Assembly (NCBI GenBank): GCA_964494625.1
Contig: CAZBRT010000002.1
Location: 248,001-312,000 of the forward strand
Length of the DNA stretch: 64,000 nt
From: UBA2784 sp964494625
Lineage (GTDB): Bacteria > Pseudomonadota > Alphaproteobacteria > Micropepsales > Micropepsaceae
Direction of reading: 5' to 3'
The notes beneath the pieces were generated by a model. The model was not told the DNA's origin and made no database searches. It was given only the letters and a program-made list of their open reading frames with translations. A program made the position numbers and the translations under genes. Shown piece after piece: positions 43,007 to 51,318 of this stretch; the stretch's first letter is position 1, and the number at the start of each line of letters is the position of its first letter.

Positions 43007-43894
43007 TCAGGAAAGATTGGCGGGGTCGAGCTCGTAGCTTGTGCCGCAGAACTCGCAGGCAGCAACGATACGGCCATCGACGGCCAGTTCGGCAAGCGTA
43101 CCAGCATCATAACCCTTCAGTGCAGACACCAGCCGCTCGCGGCTGCAGCGGCAGCCAAAGCGGATCGGCTGGGCCGGAAAAACACGCACGGCATCCTCGT
43201 GGAACAGGCGCCACGCCAATCGCTCGGGTGTCAGCAACGGATCGATCAGTTCGTCATCGCCGATGGTCGAGACAAGCAGCTTCACGCGCGTCCAGTCGTC
43301 TTCATCTCCAGGCATGGGGGCAATGCCACCCTCGCCCGGCATGCGCTGCACCAGAATGCCGCCCGCACGCCATTGCGGGCGTTTGGCCCCGGGCACATGC
43401 ACCTGGCCCACGGCCACGCGCAAAGCCGTCGGGATCTGTTCTGATTGCTCGAAATAGCGCAGCGCCGTCGCCGTCAGGCTGGGTCCGAGATCAACGACAC
43501 CCTGATAGCGTTCGCTGGCAGCGTCGGGATCAATCGTCACCGCAAACGAGCCCTTGCCCAGAAGCGTTGCGCCCCTCTTTTCGTCACTCAGGCTTGCGAC
43601 ACCACGCACGGTGCCAGGCGTTGCGAAATCTGCAACCAGCGTACGCACCGCGCCGTCACTGCCGGTCTGCACGGTGACGGTGCCTTCGAACTTCAGCGAT
43701 GTGCCAAACAAGGCGGCCAACGCAACCGTCTCACCCAGAAGGGATGTTACTGCCTCTTCATAGCCGTGATGGGCGATGGCGCGGTCGGCGGCATCTCCCA
43801 GGCGCAGGATGCGGCCACGCACGCCACCACCCTCCAGCGCGAAAGGCAGCACGATGTCATCAGTCCGGGTCACTTTCGGGGCATCCACACTCAT
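43007..43894 (-). CDS. hslO: redox-regulated chaperone Hsp33
   Basis: 295-residue cytoplasmic chaperone activated by oxidation. The C-terminal zinc-binding switch is complete: GCRCSRERL and, about 30 residues later, CEFCGTSYEL, giving the CxC...CxxC tetrad. The N-terminal domain has ALFGTSLKFEGTVTVQT and the VGQVHVPGAKRPQWRAGG region. The upstream open frame overlaps argF; the ATG at 43894, 2 bp after the argF stop, is chosen. The argD-argF-hslO order is conserved in Hyphomicrobiales. Confidence 0.95.
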   Translation of the reverse strand: MSVDAPKVTRTDDIVLPFALEGGGVRGRILRLGDAADRAIAHHGYEEAVTSLLGETVALAALFGTSLKFEGTVTVQTGSDGAVRTLVADFATPGTVRGVASLSDEKRGATLLGKGSFAVTIDPDAASERYQGVVDLGPSLTATALRYFEQSEQIPTALRVAVGQVHVPGAKRPQWRAGGILVQRMPGEGGIAPMPGDEDDWTRVKLLVSTIGDDELIDPLLTPERLAWRLFHEDAVRVFPAQPIRFGCRCSRERLVSALKGYDAGTLAELAVDGRIVAACEFCGTSYELDPANLS

Positions 43895-43896
43895 GA

Positions 43897-44859
43897 TCAA
43901 CCAAGGCACCACGCCAGAATGCTCTTTTGCGCATGGAGACGGTTTTCTGCCTCGTCCCACACGGCAGAGCGCGGCCCGTCGATGACGCTTGCATCCACTT
44001 CCTCGCCGCGATGGGCGGGAAGGCAATGCATGAAGATCGCATCCTTTGCCGCACGCGCCATCATCTTCTCGGTCACGCGGTAGGGCGCCAAGCGGTTGTG
44101 CCGGAGATCTTTCTGGAACGCGCCCATATGGTCTTCTTCCGTGATCGAGACCCATGTGTCCGTCAGGATGCAGTTTGCACCATCGACGGCTGCATCCGGA
44201 TCCGAACCGACGATGAGGTCCACATCGTTCTCCCGCGCCCATTGCATCAAGGCTGGCGATGGCCCCTCACCTTCGGGACAGGCAAGCCGCATCGAAAATC
44301 CGAATGCCTTGGCCGCATGGATCCACGAAGCAGCGACATTGGTGCCGGAGCCGACCCAGGCGATGCGGCGACCTTTGATCGGCCCGAGCTTTTCCTCGAA
44401 CGTCATGATGTCGGCCATCACCTGACAGGGATGCGTGCGGTCGGTCAGTCCGTTGATCACGGGAACGGTTGCATGGCGAGCCAGCTCATCCAGCTTGCGG
44501 TGATCGGCGGTGCGCAACACGATGCCATCGACATAGCGCGAAATGACGCGCGCGGTGTCGGCGATGGTCTCGCCGTGGCCAAGCTGAAGGTCATAGCCGT
44601 TCAACACCATGGTGAGGCCGCCGGCCTGACGCATCGCCACATCGAATGAAATCCGCGTGCGTGTGGACTGCTTCTCGAAAATGAGCGCCAGAATGCGGCC
44701 CTTGAGCGGCTGCGCATCGTCGGGTGTGCCGCGCGGCAAATGTGCGCGTGCATCCTTGCGCGCGCGGGCGTCATCAATGAGCGCGCGCAGCCGCGCCGCA
44801 TCGAACCCGTCAAGATCAAGGAAGTGCCGCACGGCGGCGGCGGCGGATCTGCTTTTCAT
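43897..44859 (-). CDS. argF: ornithine carbamoyltransferase
   Basis: 320-residue enzyme that makes citrulline from ornithine and carbamoyl phosphate. The carbamoyl-phosphate site is FEKQSTRTRISFDVA (STRT motif), with HPCQVMADIMTFEE, GSGTNVAASW and the ornithine loop FMHCLPAHRGEEVD. The ATG at 44859 lies 4 bp after the argD stop; the longer frame extends into argD and is not used. Arginine biosynthesis with argD and argE in the window. Confidence 0.96.
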   Translation of the reverse strand: MKSRSAAAAVRHFLDLDGFDAARLRALIDDARARKDARAHLPRGTPDDAQPLKGRILALIFEKQSTRTRISFDVAMRQAGGLTMVLNGYDLQLGHGETIADTARVISRYVDGIVLRTADHRKLDELARHATVPVINGLTDRTHPCQVMADIMTFEEKLGPIKGRRIAWVGSGTNVAASWIHAAKAFGFSMRLACPEGEGPSPALMQWARENDVDLIVGSDPDAAVDGANCILTDTWVSITEEDHMGAFQKDLRHNRLAPYRVTEKMMARAAKDAIFMHCLPAHRGEEVDASVIDGPRSAVWDEAENRLHAQKSILAWCLG

Positions 44860-44863
44860 GGTC

Positions 44864-46096
44864 TCAGGCCTTGGAAAGGTTGCGGGCCTGAATCTGGGCA
44901 CAGGCGCGTGAGAGTTTTTCGGTCGCCGCACGGATCTCGGCTTCGGTGACAACGAGCGGCGGCAGAAGGCGGATCGTATTGTCGCCACCGCCGGCCACGA
45001 GAAGATGCTCGTGCCGCAAGGCCGCCTGCAATTCCGTGTTGGGCACAACACATTTGAGGCCGGTCAAAAGGCCTTCGCCGCGCACTTCGCTCACGATGCC
45101 GGGATAGGTGTCCACGATGGCATGGAGCGATTGCTTGAGCACATTGGCCACGCGCCGCACATGCTCGAGAAATCCCGGCGCCAGCACGACATCCAGCACC
45201 GCATTGCCGACGGCCATCGCCAAGGGATTGCCGCCGAAGGTCGAGCCGTGACTGCCCGCCGTCATGCCCGATGCGGCGCGCGCAGTCGCAAGGCAGGCGC
45301 CAACCGGGAAGCCACCGCCGATGCCTTTGGCGATCGCCATGATGTCGGGCGTGATGCCTGCCGCCTCATGTGCGAACAGGTGGCCCGTGCGGCCAACGCC
45401 TGTCTGCACTTCGTCGAGGATGAGGAGGATGCCTTTCTCGTCGCACAGATCGCGCAGCGCCCGCATCCATTGTTGCGGAACCGGGCGCACGCCGCCCTCG
45501 CCCTGCACGGGTTCGATCATGATTGCGGCTGTCTCGGTTGTCACTGCCGCGCGGGTCGCCGCGTGATCGCCGAATGCCACCTGATCGAAGCCGTCGGCCT
45601 TGGGGCCAAAGCCTTCCAGATGTTTTGCCTGTCCGCCGGCGGCTATGGTCGCGAGCGTGCGGCCATGGAAAGCGCCCTCGAAAGTGAGGACGCGCCAGCG
45701 TTGCGGCTCGCCCTTCTTCCAGAAATGGCGCCGCGCCATCTTGATCGCGCACTCGATTGCCTCGGCACCCGAGTTTGAGAAGAAGACCGTATCGGCAAAG
45801 GTTGCATCAACCAGACGCTGGCCCAGCCGTTCCTGCTCGGGAATGCGGTAAAGGTTGGACGTGTGCCAGAGCTTCTCGGCCTGCGCCTTCAGAGCGGCGA
45901 CCAGATGGGGATGGGCGTGGCCGAGCGCGTTCACCGCGATGCCGGCGGCAAAGTCGAGATAGCGGCCACCTTCCGGCGTGATGAGCCAGCAGCCCTCGCC
46001 TCGCTCGAACGCCAGCTCCGCGCGCGCATAGGTGGGCAAGAGCGCAGGCATGGCGTTATCGGGCGGGTGACCGGTAGAAGACGCAGGCGTGGACAT
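44864..46096 (-). CDS. argD: acetylornithine aminotransferase
   Basis: 410-residue class III PLP aminotransferase that converts N-acetylglutamate semialdehyde to N-acetylornithine. Characteristic segments: YLDFAAGIAVNALGHAHP, FFSNSGAEAIECAIKMAR, ILDEVQTGVGRTG with the PLP-contacting aspartate, and AIAKGIGGGFPVGA with the Schiff-base lysine. The ATG at 46096 is used; an internal ATG at 46051 would trim a poorly conserved 15-residue N-terminus. Divergent from gcrA. Confidence 0.95.
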   Translation of the reverse strand: MSTPASSTGHPPDNAMPALLPTYARAELAFERGEGCWLITPEGGRYLDFAAGIAVNALGHAHPHLVAALKAQAEKLWHTSNLYRIPEQERLGQRLVDATFADTVFFSNSGAEAIECAIKMARRHFWKKGEPQRWRVLTFEGAFHGRTLATIAAGGQAKHLEGFGPKADGFDQVAFGDHAATRAAVTTETAAIMIEPVQGEGGVRPVPQQWMRALRDLCDEKGILLILDEVQTGVGRTGHLFAHEAAGITPDIMAIAKGIGGGFPVGACLATARAASGMTAGSHGSTFGGNPLAMAVGNAVLDVVLAPGFLEHVRRVANVLKQSLHAIVDTYPGIVSEVRGEGLLTGLKCVVPNTELQAALRHEHLLVAGGGDNTIRLLPPLVVTEAEIRAATEKLSRACAQIQARNLSKA

Positions 46097-46462
46097 TTGA
46101 ACCTGATGGCCTCGTAAAGGCATTCGTGGGGGAGGAGGCGTCTTTTCGGGCTTTCGAGCGGGGTCTGTCAAATTGTTGCCCCCTTCGCCGCTGGACGAGT
46201 CCGCTTCATCCGTATGCGGATGAACGGTCCGGTTGCTGCCCTGGCGCCGGTTTGTCCCTGCGCCTCGGGTGGCGCCACTGCAGCATTTCCGACTTCCCTG
46301 AGCCACAACCTGTGGATAAGTTAACTAAGGCTTGTGTTTTTTGTCGGGGCCGATACGATATCTGGTAGGCCCGCCGATCGAGCGGGCATTAACCAATCAG
46401 ATCAACGGGTTGCCGGTCTTTTGGGCAGGCAGGTCGGGGGTCGGCAAGATGGAGCATGGGGC
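46097..46462. promoter_or_regulatory. argD/gcrA control region with DnaA box and GANTC site
   Basis: 366 bp between the divergent argD and gcrA starts, without a credible gene. It contains a perfect DnaA box (TTATCCACA on the minus strand, 46311-46319), 144 bp before the gcrA ATG, and one CcrM-type GANTC site (GAGTC, 46197-46201). A half-matching CtrA-like TTAA-N7-TTGT lies at 46321-46335. In Caulobacter, gcrA is controlled by DnaA, CtrA and CcrM methylation, so the region fits the same circuit; function here is inferred. Confidence 0.55.
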
Positions 46463-46918
46463 ATGTCGTGGACAGAAGAACGCATTGATCGGCTGAAAAC
46501 CATGTGGGCCGAGGGCATGACTGCCAGCCAAATCGCGCTGGCGCTCGGCCAGGTCACCCGCAACGCGGTGATCGGCAAGGTGCATCGGCTTGGCCTTTCG
46601 GGCCGCGTGACGACGGCCCGCCCGGAACGTCCGCGCGCCGCCACCCAGCCCCGCCCCGCCGTCCGCGTGGCTCAGGCCATCGCGCCAACACCTATCATCG
46701 AAGAACCATTGGAGCCTATGCCGGGTGATCCCGTGACCGTGCTCTCGCTTTCCGGTGCCATGTGCAAATGGCCGCTGGGCGACCCCAGCAAGCCCGAATT
46801 CCGTTTCTGTGGCCGCAAGTCAAAGGGCGGCGCTCCTTACTGCGAGCACCATGCCCGCATGGCCTATCAGCCTGCCCAGATGCGGCGTGACCGCGACCGG
46901 GGACGTTTCGCGGGATAA
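46463..46918 (+). CDS. gcrA: cell cycle regulator GcrA
   Basis: 151-residue regulator that joins RNA polymerase holoenzyme and activates promoters carrying methylated GANTC sites. The N-terminal helix-turn-helix region is MSWTEERIDRLKTMWAEGMT and SQIALALGQVTRNAVIGKVH; a flexible Pro/Arg linker follows, then the C-terminal domain with MCKWPLGDPSKPEFRFCGRK and CEHHARMAY, holding conserved cysteines and histidines. The ATG at 46463 gives the exact family start. GcrA is confined to Alphaproteobacteria, so this is a strong taxonomic marker. Confidence 0.97.
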   Translation: MSWTEERIDRLKTMWAEGMTASQIALALGQVTRNAVIGKVHRLGLSGRVTTARPERPRAATQPRPAVRVAQAIAPTPIIEEPLEPMPGDPVTVLSLSGAMCKWPLGDPSKPEFRFCGRKSKGGAPYCEHHARMAYQPAQMRRDRDRGRFAG

Positions 46919-46947
46919 AGCCTGATTTGCCCCACAGGAGATGAGCC

Positions 46948-47658
46948 ATGAAAGCGCGCAACATCTCCTACGAAGCGGGCGGAAAGTCGCTGACCGGCTA
47001 TGCGGTGGAACCAGCCACCGCAGGCCGGTTTGTGCCCGGCATTCTTGTCTGCCATCAGGGCGGCGGGCTTACCGAACACGCCAAGCTGCATGCACGGCGG
47101 CTGGGCGAGTCGGGATATGCCGCCTTTGCCCTCGACATGTATGGCGAGATCGCCACCAGCCGCGAGCAGGCGATGAGCCTTCTCACCGGGCTGCGCAATG
47201 ATTTGCCGACCTTGCGCACGCGCGCGCTGGCGGGTCTCAACATCCTCAAATCGCTCGATGGTGTGGACACGGGCCGGCTTGGTGCCATCGGCTATTGTTT
47301 CGGCGGTCAGATCGTCCTGGAGCTGTCGCGGGCAAGTGACGAGATTTCCGGGGTCGTCGCCTTCCACCCCGGCCTCAATGACTTTGCCCGGGATGACCGG
47401 CCGGTGCGGGCAAAGGTCATGGCGTGCGTGGGCGCCGATGATCCCCTGATCACGCCCGAGGCGCGCAACAATTTTGCCGCCGAGATGACGCGGCTGGGCG
47501 CGGACTGGCAGATGCTCGTCTATGGCGGCGCAAGCCACAGCTTTACCGACGTGTCCGTCGATGCCTTCAAGCTGCCGGGCTTTGCCTATCAGGCCGCCGC
47601 CCATCGCCGCTCGTGGGCAGCCATGCGCGACTTCTTCACGGAAATATTCGGCGCCTAG
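46948..47658 (+). CDS. dienelactone hydrolase family protein
   Basis: 236-residue alpha/beta hydrolase of the dienelactone hydrolase family. The nucleophile elbow is GAIGYCFGGQIVL with a cysteine nucleophile, the acid is in CVGADDPLITPE and the histidine in YGGASHSFTDV, completing the Cys-Asp-His triad. A GGAG-like ribosome-binding site (CACAGGAGATGAGCC) precedes the ATG. No catechol-degradation genes are nearby, so the physiological substrate is unknown. Confidence 0.9.
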   Translation: MKARNISYEAGGKSLTGYAVEPATAGRFVPGILVCHQGGGLTEHAKLHARRLGESGYAAFALDMYGEIATSREQAMSLLTGLRNDLPTLRTRALAGLNILKSLDGVDTGRLGAIGYCFGGQIVLELSRASDEISGVVAFHPGLNDFARDDRPVRAKVMACVGADDPLITPEARNNFAAEMTRLGADWQMLVYGGASHSFTDVSVDAFKLPGFAYQAAAHRRSWAAMRDFFTEIFGA

Positions 47659-47717
47659 CGGTTGTCCCGCGCGCCCGGCTGGCCTATGCTTTGGCCTATG
47701 CCAGTGGAGATTTGCCC

Positions 47718-47951
47718 ATGAACATGCAGCGCCGCGTCAAGCTCTTCCGCAATGGCCGCAACCAGGCCGTCCGCATTCCCCGCGAGTTCGAATTGCCGGG
47801 CGATGATGCGGTGATGCACAGGGAGGGGGCGCGGCTGATCATCGAGTCCTCGGGCAAGTCGCCGCTCAAGGAAGTGCTTGCGCGACTAAAGCCGCTCCGC
47901 GAGGGCATCGGCAAGGTCGCTGACCGGAAACCGCGCAAGGTCAGGCTGTGA
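47718..47951 (+). CDS. vapB: VapB-type antitoxin (AbrB/MazE fold)
   Basis: 77-residue antitoxin with an N-terminal swapped-hairpin DNA-binding domain (VKLFRNGRNQAVRIPREFEL, residues 7-26) typical of VapB/AbrB proteins, followed by a toxin-binding tail. GGAGA is seven bases before the ATG. It overlaps vapC by 4 bp. It should repress its own operon and neutralise VapC. Confidence 0.9.
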   Translation: MNMQRRVKLFRNGRNQAVRIPREFELPGDDAVMHREGARLIIESSGKSPLKEVLARLKPLREGIGKVADRKPRKVRL

Positions 47952-48361
47952 ACCGGCAATTCCTTCTCGACACCAACATCCTGTCAGACCTTGTGCGGAA
48001 TCCGCAGGGGCGTGTTGCCCGCCACATCCATGCGCTTGAGCCCGACGCCATTGCGACCAGCATCATCGTTGCATCCGAGATGCGTTTTGGTGTGGCCCGC
48101 AAAGGCTCGCCAAGCCTGACTGCGCAGGTCGATGCCATCCTGAGTGCCATGACGATCCTTCCCCTTGAGGCACCATTTGACACGATCTATGGCAGCCTGC
48201 GCGCTGACATGGAGAAGAAGGGGGCGCTCATCGGCGGCAATGCCCTTTTGATTGCAGCGCACGCCATCATGACCGGGCGCATTCTGGTCACTGACAACCA
48301 AAGGGAGTTCAGGCGCGTGCCGGGGCTCAAGCTCGCCAATTGGCTCGACCGCAGCCCGTAG
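47948..48361 (+). CDS. vapC: VapC-type PIN-domain toxin with one substituted catalytic residue
   Basis: 137-residue PIN-domain protein. Three of the four acidic metal ligands are visible: D8 (FLLDTNILSD), E44 (VASEMRFG) and D116 (LVTDNQREF). At the third position, where related VapC proteins read GxNDLLIAAHA, this protein reads GGNALLIAAHA, with alanine 99 in place of aspartate. The toxin may therefore be weak or inactive. GTG start overlapping vapB. The C-terminus RRVPGLKLANW is typical of the family. Confidence 0.88.
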   Translation: MNRQFLLDTNILSDLVRNPQGRVARHIHALEPDAIATSIIVASEMRFGVARKGSPSLTAQVDAILSAMTILPLEAPFDTIYGSLRADMEKKGALIGGNALLIAAHAIMTGRILVTDNQREFRRVPGLKLANWLDRSP

Positions 48362-48368
48362 TGCCACG

Positions 48369-48764
48369 TCACGCCTTTTTGGGTGTCGGCTTGAGTGACT
48401 TCTTCGGCGCTGATTTCGGCTTTGCCTTGGTGGCTGCCTTCACGCGCGCGGCGGCGAGCGACTTGCGCGCCCATACCGCCATTTCGGCGGGATCGTCGTA
48501 GAGCCGGGCGGGAACTTCCCAATAGCTCATCGTGCCGATTTTTCCGCTTTTGAATTCAAAGGTGAAGGGCTTCATGCCCTCCGCCTCGAAATCCGCGCGG
48601 TTGGTGTCGTCAACCCGCAGATGGACGGCGCCACCGGCAACAAGGCCGATGAAGTGCTCCCCCGCATAGATGCCCTGCCCGCCGAACATCGCCTTGATGC
48701 GCACCGGGCCGAAGGCGGCAAACACATCCTTCAGCCAGAGATCATCGTCACCCCTGCGCGCCAT
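48369..48764 (-). CDS. TfoX/Sxy N-terminal domain protein
   Basis: 131-residue protein with the TfoX_N domain: FAAFGPVRIKAMFGGQGIYA (residues 15-34), FIGLVAGGAVHLRVDD and MSYWEVPARLYDDPAEMAVW. It then has a lysine/alanine/proline-rich tail (KAKPKSAPKKSLKPTPKKA) that may bind nucleic acid. Only the N-terminal half of the competence regulator TfoX is present, as is usual in alphaproteobacteria, and its role there is unknown. It lies 3 bp after the PLP enzyme gene. Confidence 0.85.
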   Translation of the reverse strand: MARRGDDDLWLKDVFAAFGPVRIKAMFGGQGIYAGEHFIGLVAGGAVHLRVDDTNRADFEAEGMKPFTFEFKSGKIGTMSYWEVPARLYDDPAEMAVWARKSLAAARVKAATKAKPKSAPKKSLKPTPKKA

Positions 48765-48767
48765 GGC

Positions 48768-50057
48768 TCAGACATGGTCCAGCGCCTGGGAGAAATCCGC
48801 GATCAAATCATCCGCATTCTCGATGCCGATGGAAATGCGCACGAGATCGCCCGTGATGCCGTAACGCGCCTTGTCCTCGGCAGAGTAGTCAAGATGCGTG
48901 GTCGTTGCCGGATGCGATGTCAGGCTTTCGGTACCGCCAAGGCTGACGGCCAGCTTGACGATCCTGAGGGCATCGAGGAAGCGGAAGGCTTCGGGCTCGT
49001 CGCCCTTGATGCGGATCGAGAAGGTGGAGCCGACGCCCAGGCACTGCTTCCTGGCAATGCGCTCCTGATCGGTTCCGGGCTTTACGTTGCCGAGGAAAAG
49101 CACGTCATTGATCTTGGGGTGGGTCTTGAGGAACGCGGCCACTTTCGATGCATTCTCGGCCGCACGCGACATGCGCAGCTCCAGCGTCTCAAGGCTGCGC
49201 GAGAGGAGCCAGGCCGTATGCGGATCAAGCACCGCGCCGAGCGACGTGCGCAAGGGCGCCACCGTCTTGATCGCTTCGGCAGAGCCCAACGCTGCACCGC
49301 CCACGAGATCGGAATGCCCGCCCACATATTTCGTCAGCGAATAGACGACGTAATCGGCGCCGTGCTGCAGCGGCTTCTGCCACAGGGGGCCGAGCAACGT
49401 ATTGTCCACGACGATGGATGGCCGCTTGCCGTTGCGCGTCAGGCGGCGCGCGATTTCGGCAGCGCCACCGATGTCAGTCAGCTCATTTGTGGGATTGGCC
49501 GGTGTCTCGATCATGAAGGCCGCCACCCGGCCGCCGCGCGCGGCTGCGCGCGCATCCGCTTCGCGCATCATTTCGGCGGCATCCTTGAGGCGCGTGTCAA
49601 ACGGCACGCCGACCTGCTCGATCCCGAACATCGGCAGGATGTTCTTGAGGAGCCCCTCGGTGCCGCCATAAAGCGGTTCGGAATTGGCGATGATGTCGCC
49701 GGGCCGCGCAAGCGAGAGCAGCACGCACGAAATCGCCGCCATGCCCGACGAGAACACGACCGCCTTTTCGGACTCTTCCCAGATCGCCAGGCGGTCTTCG
49801 AGGATTTCGAGGTTGGGGTTGTTGAAACGCGAATAGAGCAGTCCCGGCACTTCGCCCGGATCGTGCTTGGCGAGGCCGCGGCGGAGCGCGAAGTTGCGCT
49901 TGCCGTCCTCGGCTGACTTGAAGACGAAGGTGGACGTCTGGAACAGCGGCTGCTTGACCGCACCTTCCGACAGCGCCGGGTCATAGCCGAACGACATCAT
50001 CTGAGTCTGCGGGCTCAGCTTCTTGCCCGCAATGTCACGCTTGCGATATTTGCTCAT
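48768..50057 (-). CDS. cystathionine gamma-synthase/lyase family PLP enzyme
   Basis: 429-residue PLP enzyme of the Cys/Met metabolism family. Visible features are FQTSTFVFKSAEDGKR, YSRFNNPNLEILEDRLA, VFSSGMAAISCVLLSLA and the PLP lysine in VYSLTKYVGGHSDLVGGA. The family includes cystathionine gamma-synthase, gamma-lyase and methionine gamma-lyase, and the specificity cannot be set from sequence alone. It carries a short N-terminal extension (MSKYRKRDIAGKKLSP). Confidence 0.88.
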   Translation of the reverse strand: MSKYRKRDIAGKKLSPQTQMMSFGYDPALSEGAVKQPLFQTSTFVFKSAEDGKRNFALRRGLAKHDPGEVPGLLYSRFNNPNLEILEDRLAIWEESEKAVVFSSGMAAISCVLLSLARPGDIIANSEPLYGGTEGLLKNILPMFGIEQVGVPFDTRLKDAAEMMREADARAAARGGRVAAFMIETPANPTNELTDIGGAAEIARRLTRNGKRPSIVVDNTLLGPLWQKPLQHGADYVVYSLTKYVGGHSDLVGGAALGSAEAIKTVAPLRTSLGAVLDPHTAWLLSRSLETLELRMSRAAENASKVAAFLKTHPKINDVLFLGNVKPGTDQERIARKQCLGVGSTFSIRIKGDEPEAFRFLDALRIVKLAVSLGGTESLTSHPATTTHLDYSAEDKARYGITGDLVRISIGIENADDLIADFSQALDHV

Positions 50058-50116
50058 GGATCGAATCTCCGCTTCCCGCGTTTGCCGGGAAACTATCCGA
50101 TCCGGGGGGCGTGCGC

Positions 50117-50515
50117 CTATGGCTTGGCGTCATCACCGGCGTCTGCCGGGGTGATGGCCACGGATTCCCCGCAGCCACAGGCATCTGTTTCGTTCGGATT
50201 GCGGAACACGAACTTTTGCGAAAGTTGGTCGGTCACAAAATCAAGCTCCGTTCCAATCAGGAACAAGACGGATTTCGGCTCGATCAGGATGCGGACGCCC
50301 TGGTCCTCCACCACCTCGTCCAGCGGCCCGGCCTTTTCGGCGTAATCCATTGTATAGGCTTGGCCGGCGCAACCCGCGTTCTTCACACCGACCTTGAGGC
50401 CGAACACCGGCTTTTCCGATGCGGCCATGATTGCGCGGATGCGCACGGCCGCAGCCTCGGTCAGGCGCAGGGCCTTGGGGCGTTCACGGCGGGGGCGGAT
50501 GGCGGTTTCGGTCAT
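50117..50515 (-). CDS. sufA: iron-sulfur cluster A-type carrier SufA
   Basis: 132-residue HesB/IscA family carrier that accepts a new cluster from SufBCD and passes it to apoproteins. The three ligand cysteines are in VGVKNAGCAGQAY and, about 60 residues on, in TDACGCGESV. The N-terminus has an extra basic stretch. It is the last gene of the suf operon, 15 bp after sufT. Confidence 0.93.
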   Translation of the reverse strand: MTETAIRPRRERPKALRLTEAAAVRIRAIMAASEKPVFGLKVGVKNAGCAGQAYTMDYAEKAGPLDEVVEDQGVRILIEPKSVLFLIGTELDFVTDQLSQKFVFRNPNETDACGCGESVAITPADAGDDAKP

Positions 50516-50530
50516 GGATTCAAGATGGTC

Positions 50531-50884
50531 TCAGAACATGTTGAGTTCAAGGCGCGCTTCTTCCGACATGCGCGATGGGTCCCATGGCGGATCAAACACC
50601 ATGTTCACTTTCACCTCGCGAATGCCGGGAACGGTACGGATCGCATCGGCCACCCAGATCGGCATCTGGCCCGCGACCGGGCAGCCGGGTGCGGTCAGCG
50701 TCATGTCGATCAGGATGTCCATGTCGTCGGTTACATCGATCTTGTAGATGAGACCCAGCTCATAGACATCGACCGGAATTTCCGGGTCAAAGACCGTCTT
50801 CAGCGCCGCGATCAGCTTGTCGGTGAGGTCGGCAAGCTCAAGCTCGCTCAACGGCTTGTTCAGTCCCTTGGGTTCAACACTCAT
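50531..50884 (-). CDS. sufT: SUF-associated MIP18/DUF59 protein SufT
   Basis: 117-residue DUF59 (MIP18-like) protein, an Fe-S maturation factor. It contains TVFDPEIPVDVYELGLIY, MTLTAPGCPVAGQMP with the conserved cysteine, and VFDPPWDPSRMSEEARLELN near the end. It overlaps sufU by 4 bp. Members help Fe-S delivery when demand is high, but are usually not essential. Confidence 0.92.
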   Translation of the reverse strand: MSVEPKGLNKPLSELELADLTDKLIAALKTVFDPEIPVDVYELGLIYKIDVTDDMDILIDMTLTAPGCPVAGQMPIWVADAIRTVPGIREVKVNMVFDPPWDPSRMSEEARLELNMF

Positions 50885-51318
50885 CGACCCGTCTCCGATG
50901 CCAGCGCACGCGCCAGCGCGTTTGCGCCCAGCATGGCGCAGGTAACACGTTCAGGAAAGGCGCGCACGCCTGCAAGCAGCGACGCCAACCCATGGTGGCT
51001 TTCCGGGTGGGGCGTGCCTGAAAGACAGTCGCGCACCTCTTCGGCAAGGGCCGATGCCGCAACCGGCGAGAGGCCGGGCAGCGCATCGGTCAGCATGGAG
51101 GCGGAAGCCTGCGAGATGGCGCAGCCTTCACCCTCAAACCGTGCATCGGCGATATGGCCGTTGGCGATGATCACCCGGATCGTTACTGCGTCCCCGCACA
51201 GGCGGTTGGCGTCTCTTCCCTCGTGCGTGGCACCTTCAAGCGGCCCCATGCGGCGCGGATTGCGTCCATGGTCGAGGATCGTCTCGCGGTAAAGGTCGGC
51301 AAGCGGTTGGGCGGTCAT
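50881..51318 (-). CDS. sufU: SufU scaffold/sulfurtransferase partner of SufS
   Basis: 145-residue SufU protein. It has the zinc-ligand set known from Bacillus SufU: C and D in RLCGDAVTI, C in EGCAISQASASM, and C in RVTCAMLGANAL. SufU takes sulfur from SufS by zinc-dependent exchange. It is typical of Gram-positive SUF systems and of some alphaproteobacteria that lack SufE here. It overlaps sufS and sufT by 4 bp each. Confidence 0.9.
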   Translation of the reverse strand: MTAQPLADLYRETILDHGRNPRRMGPLEGATHEGRDANRLCGDAVTIRVIIANGHIADARFEGEGCAISQASASMLTDALPGLSPVAASALAEEVRDCLSGTPHPESHHGLASLLAGVRAFPERVTCAMLGANALARALASETGR

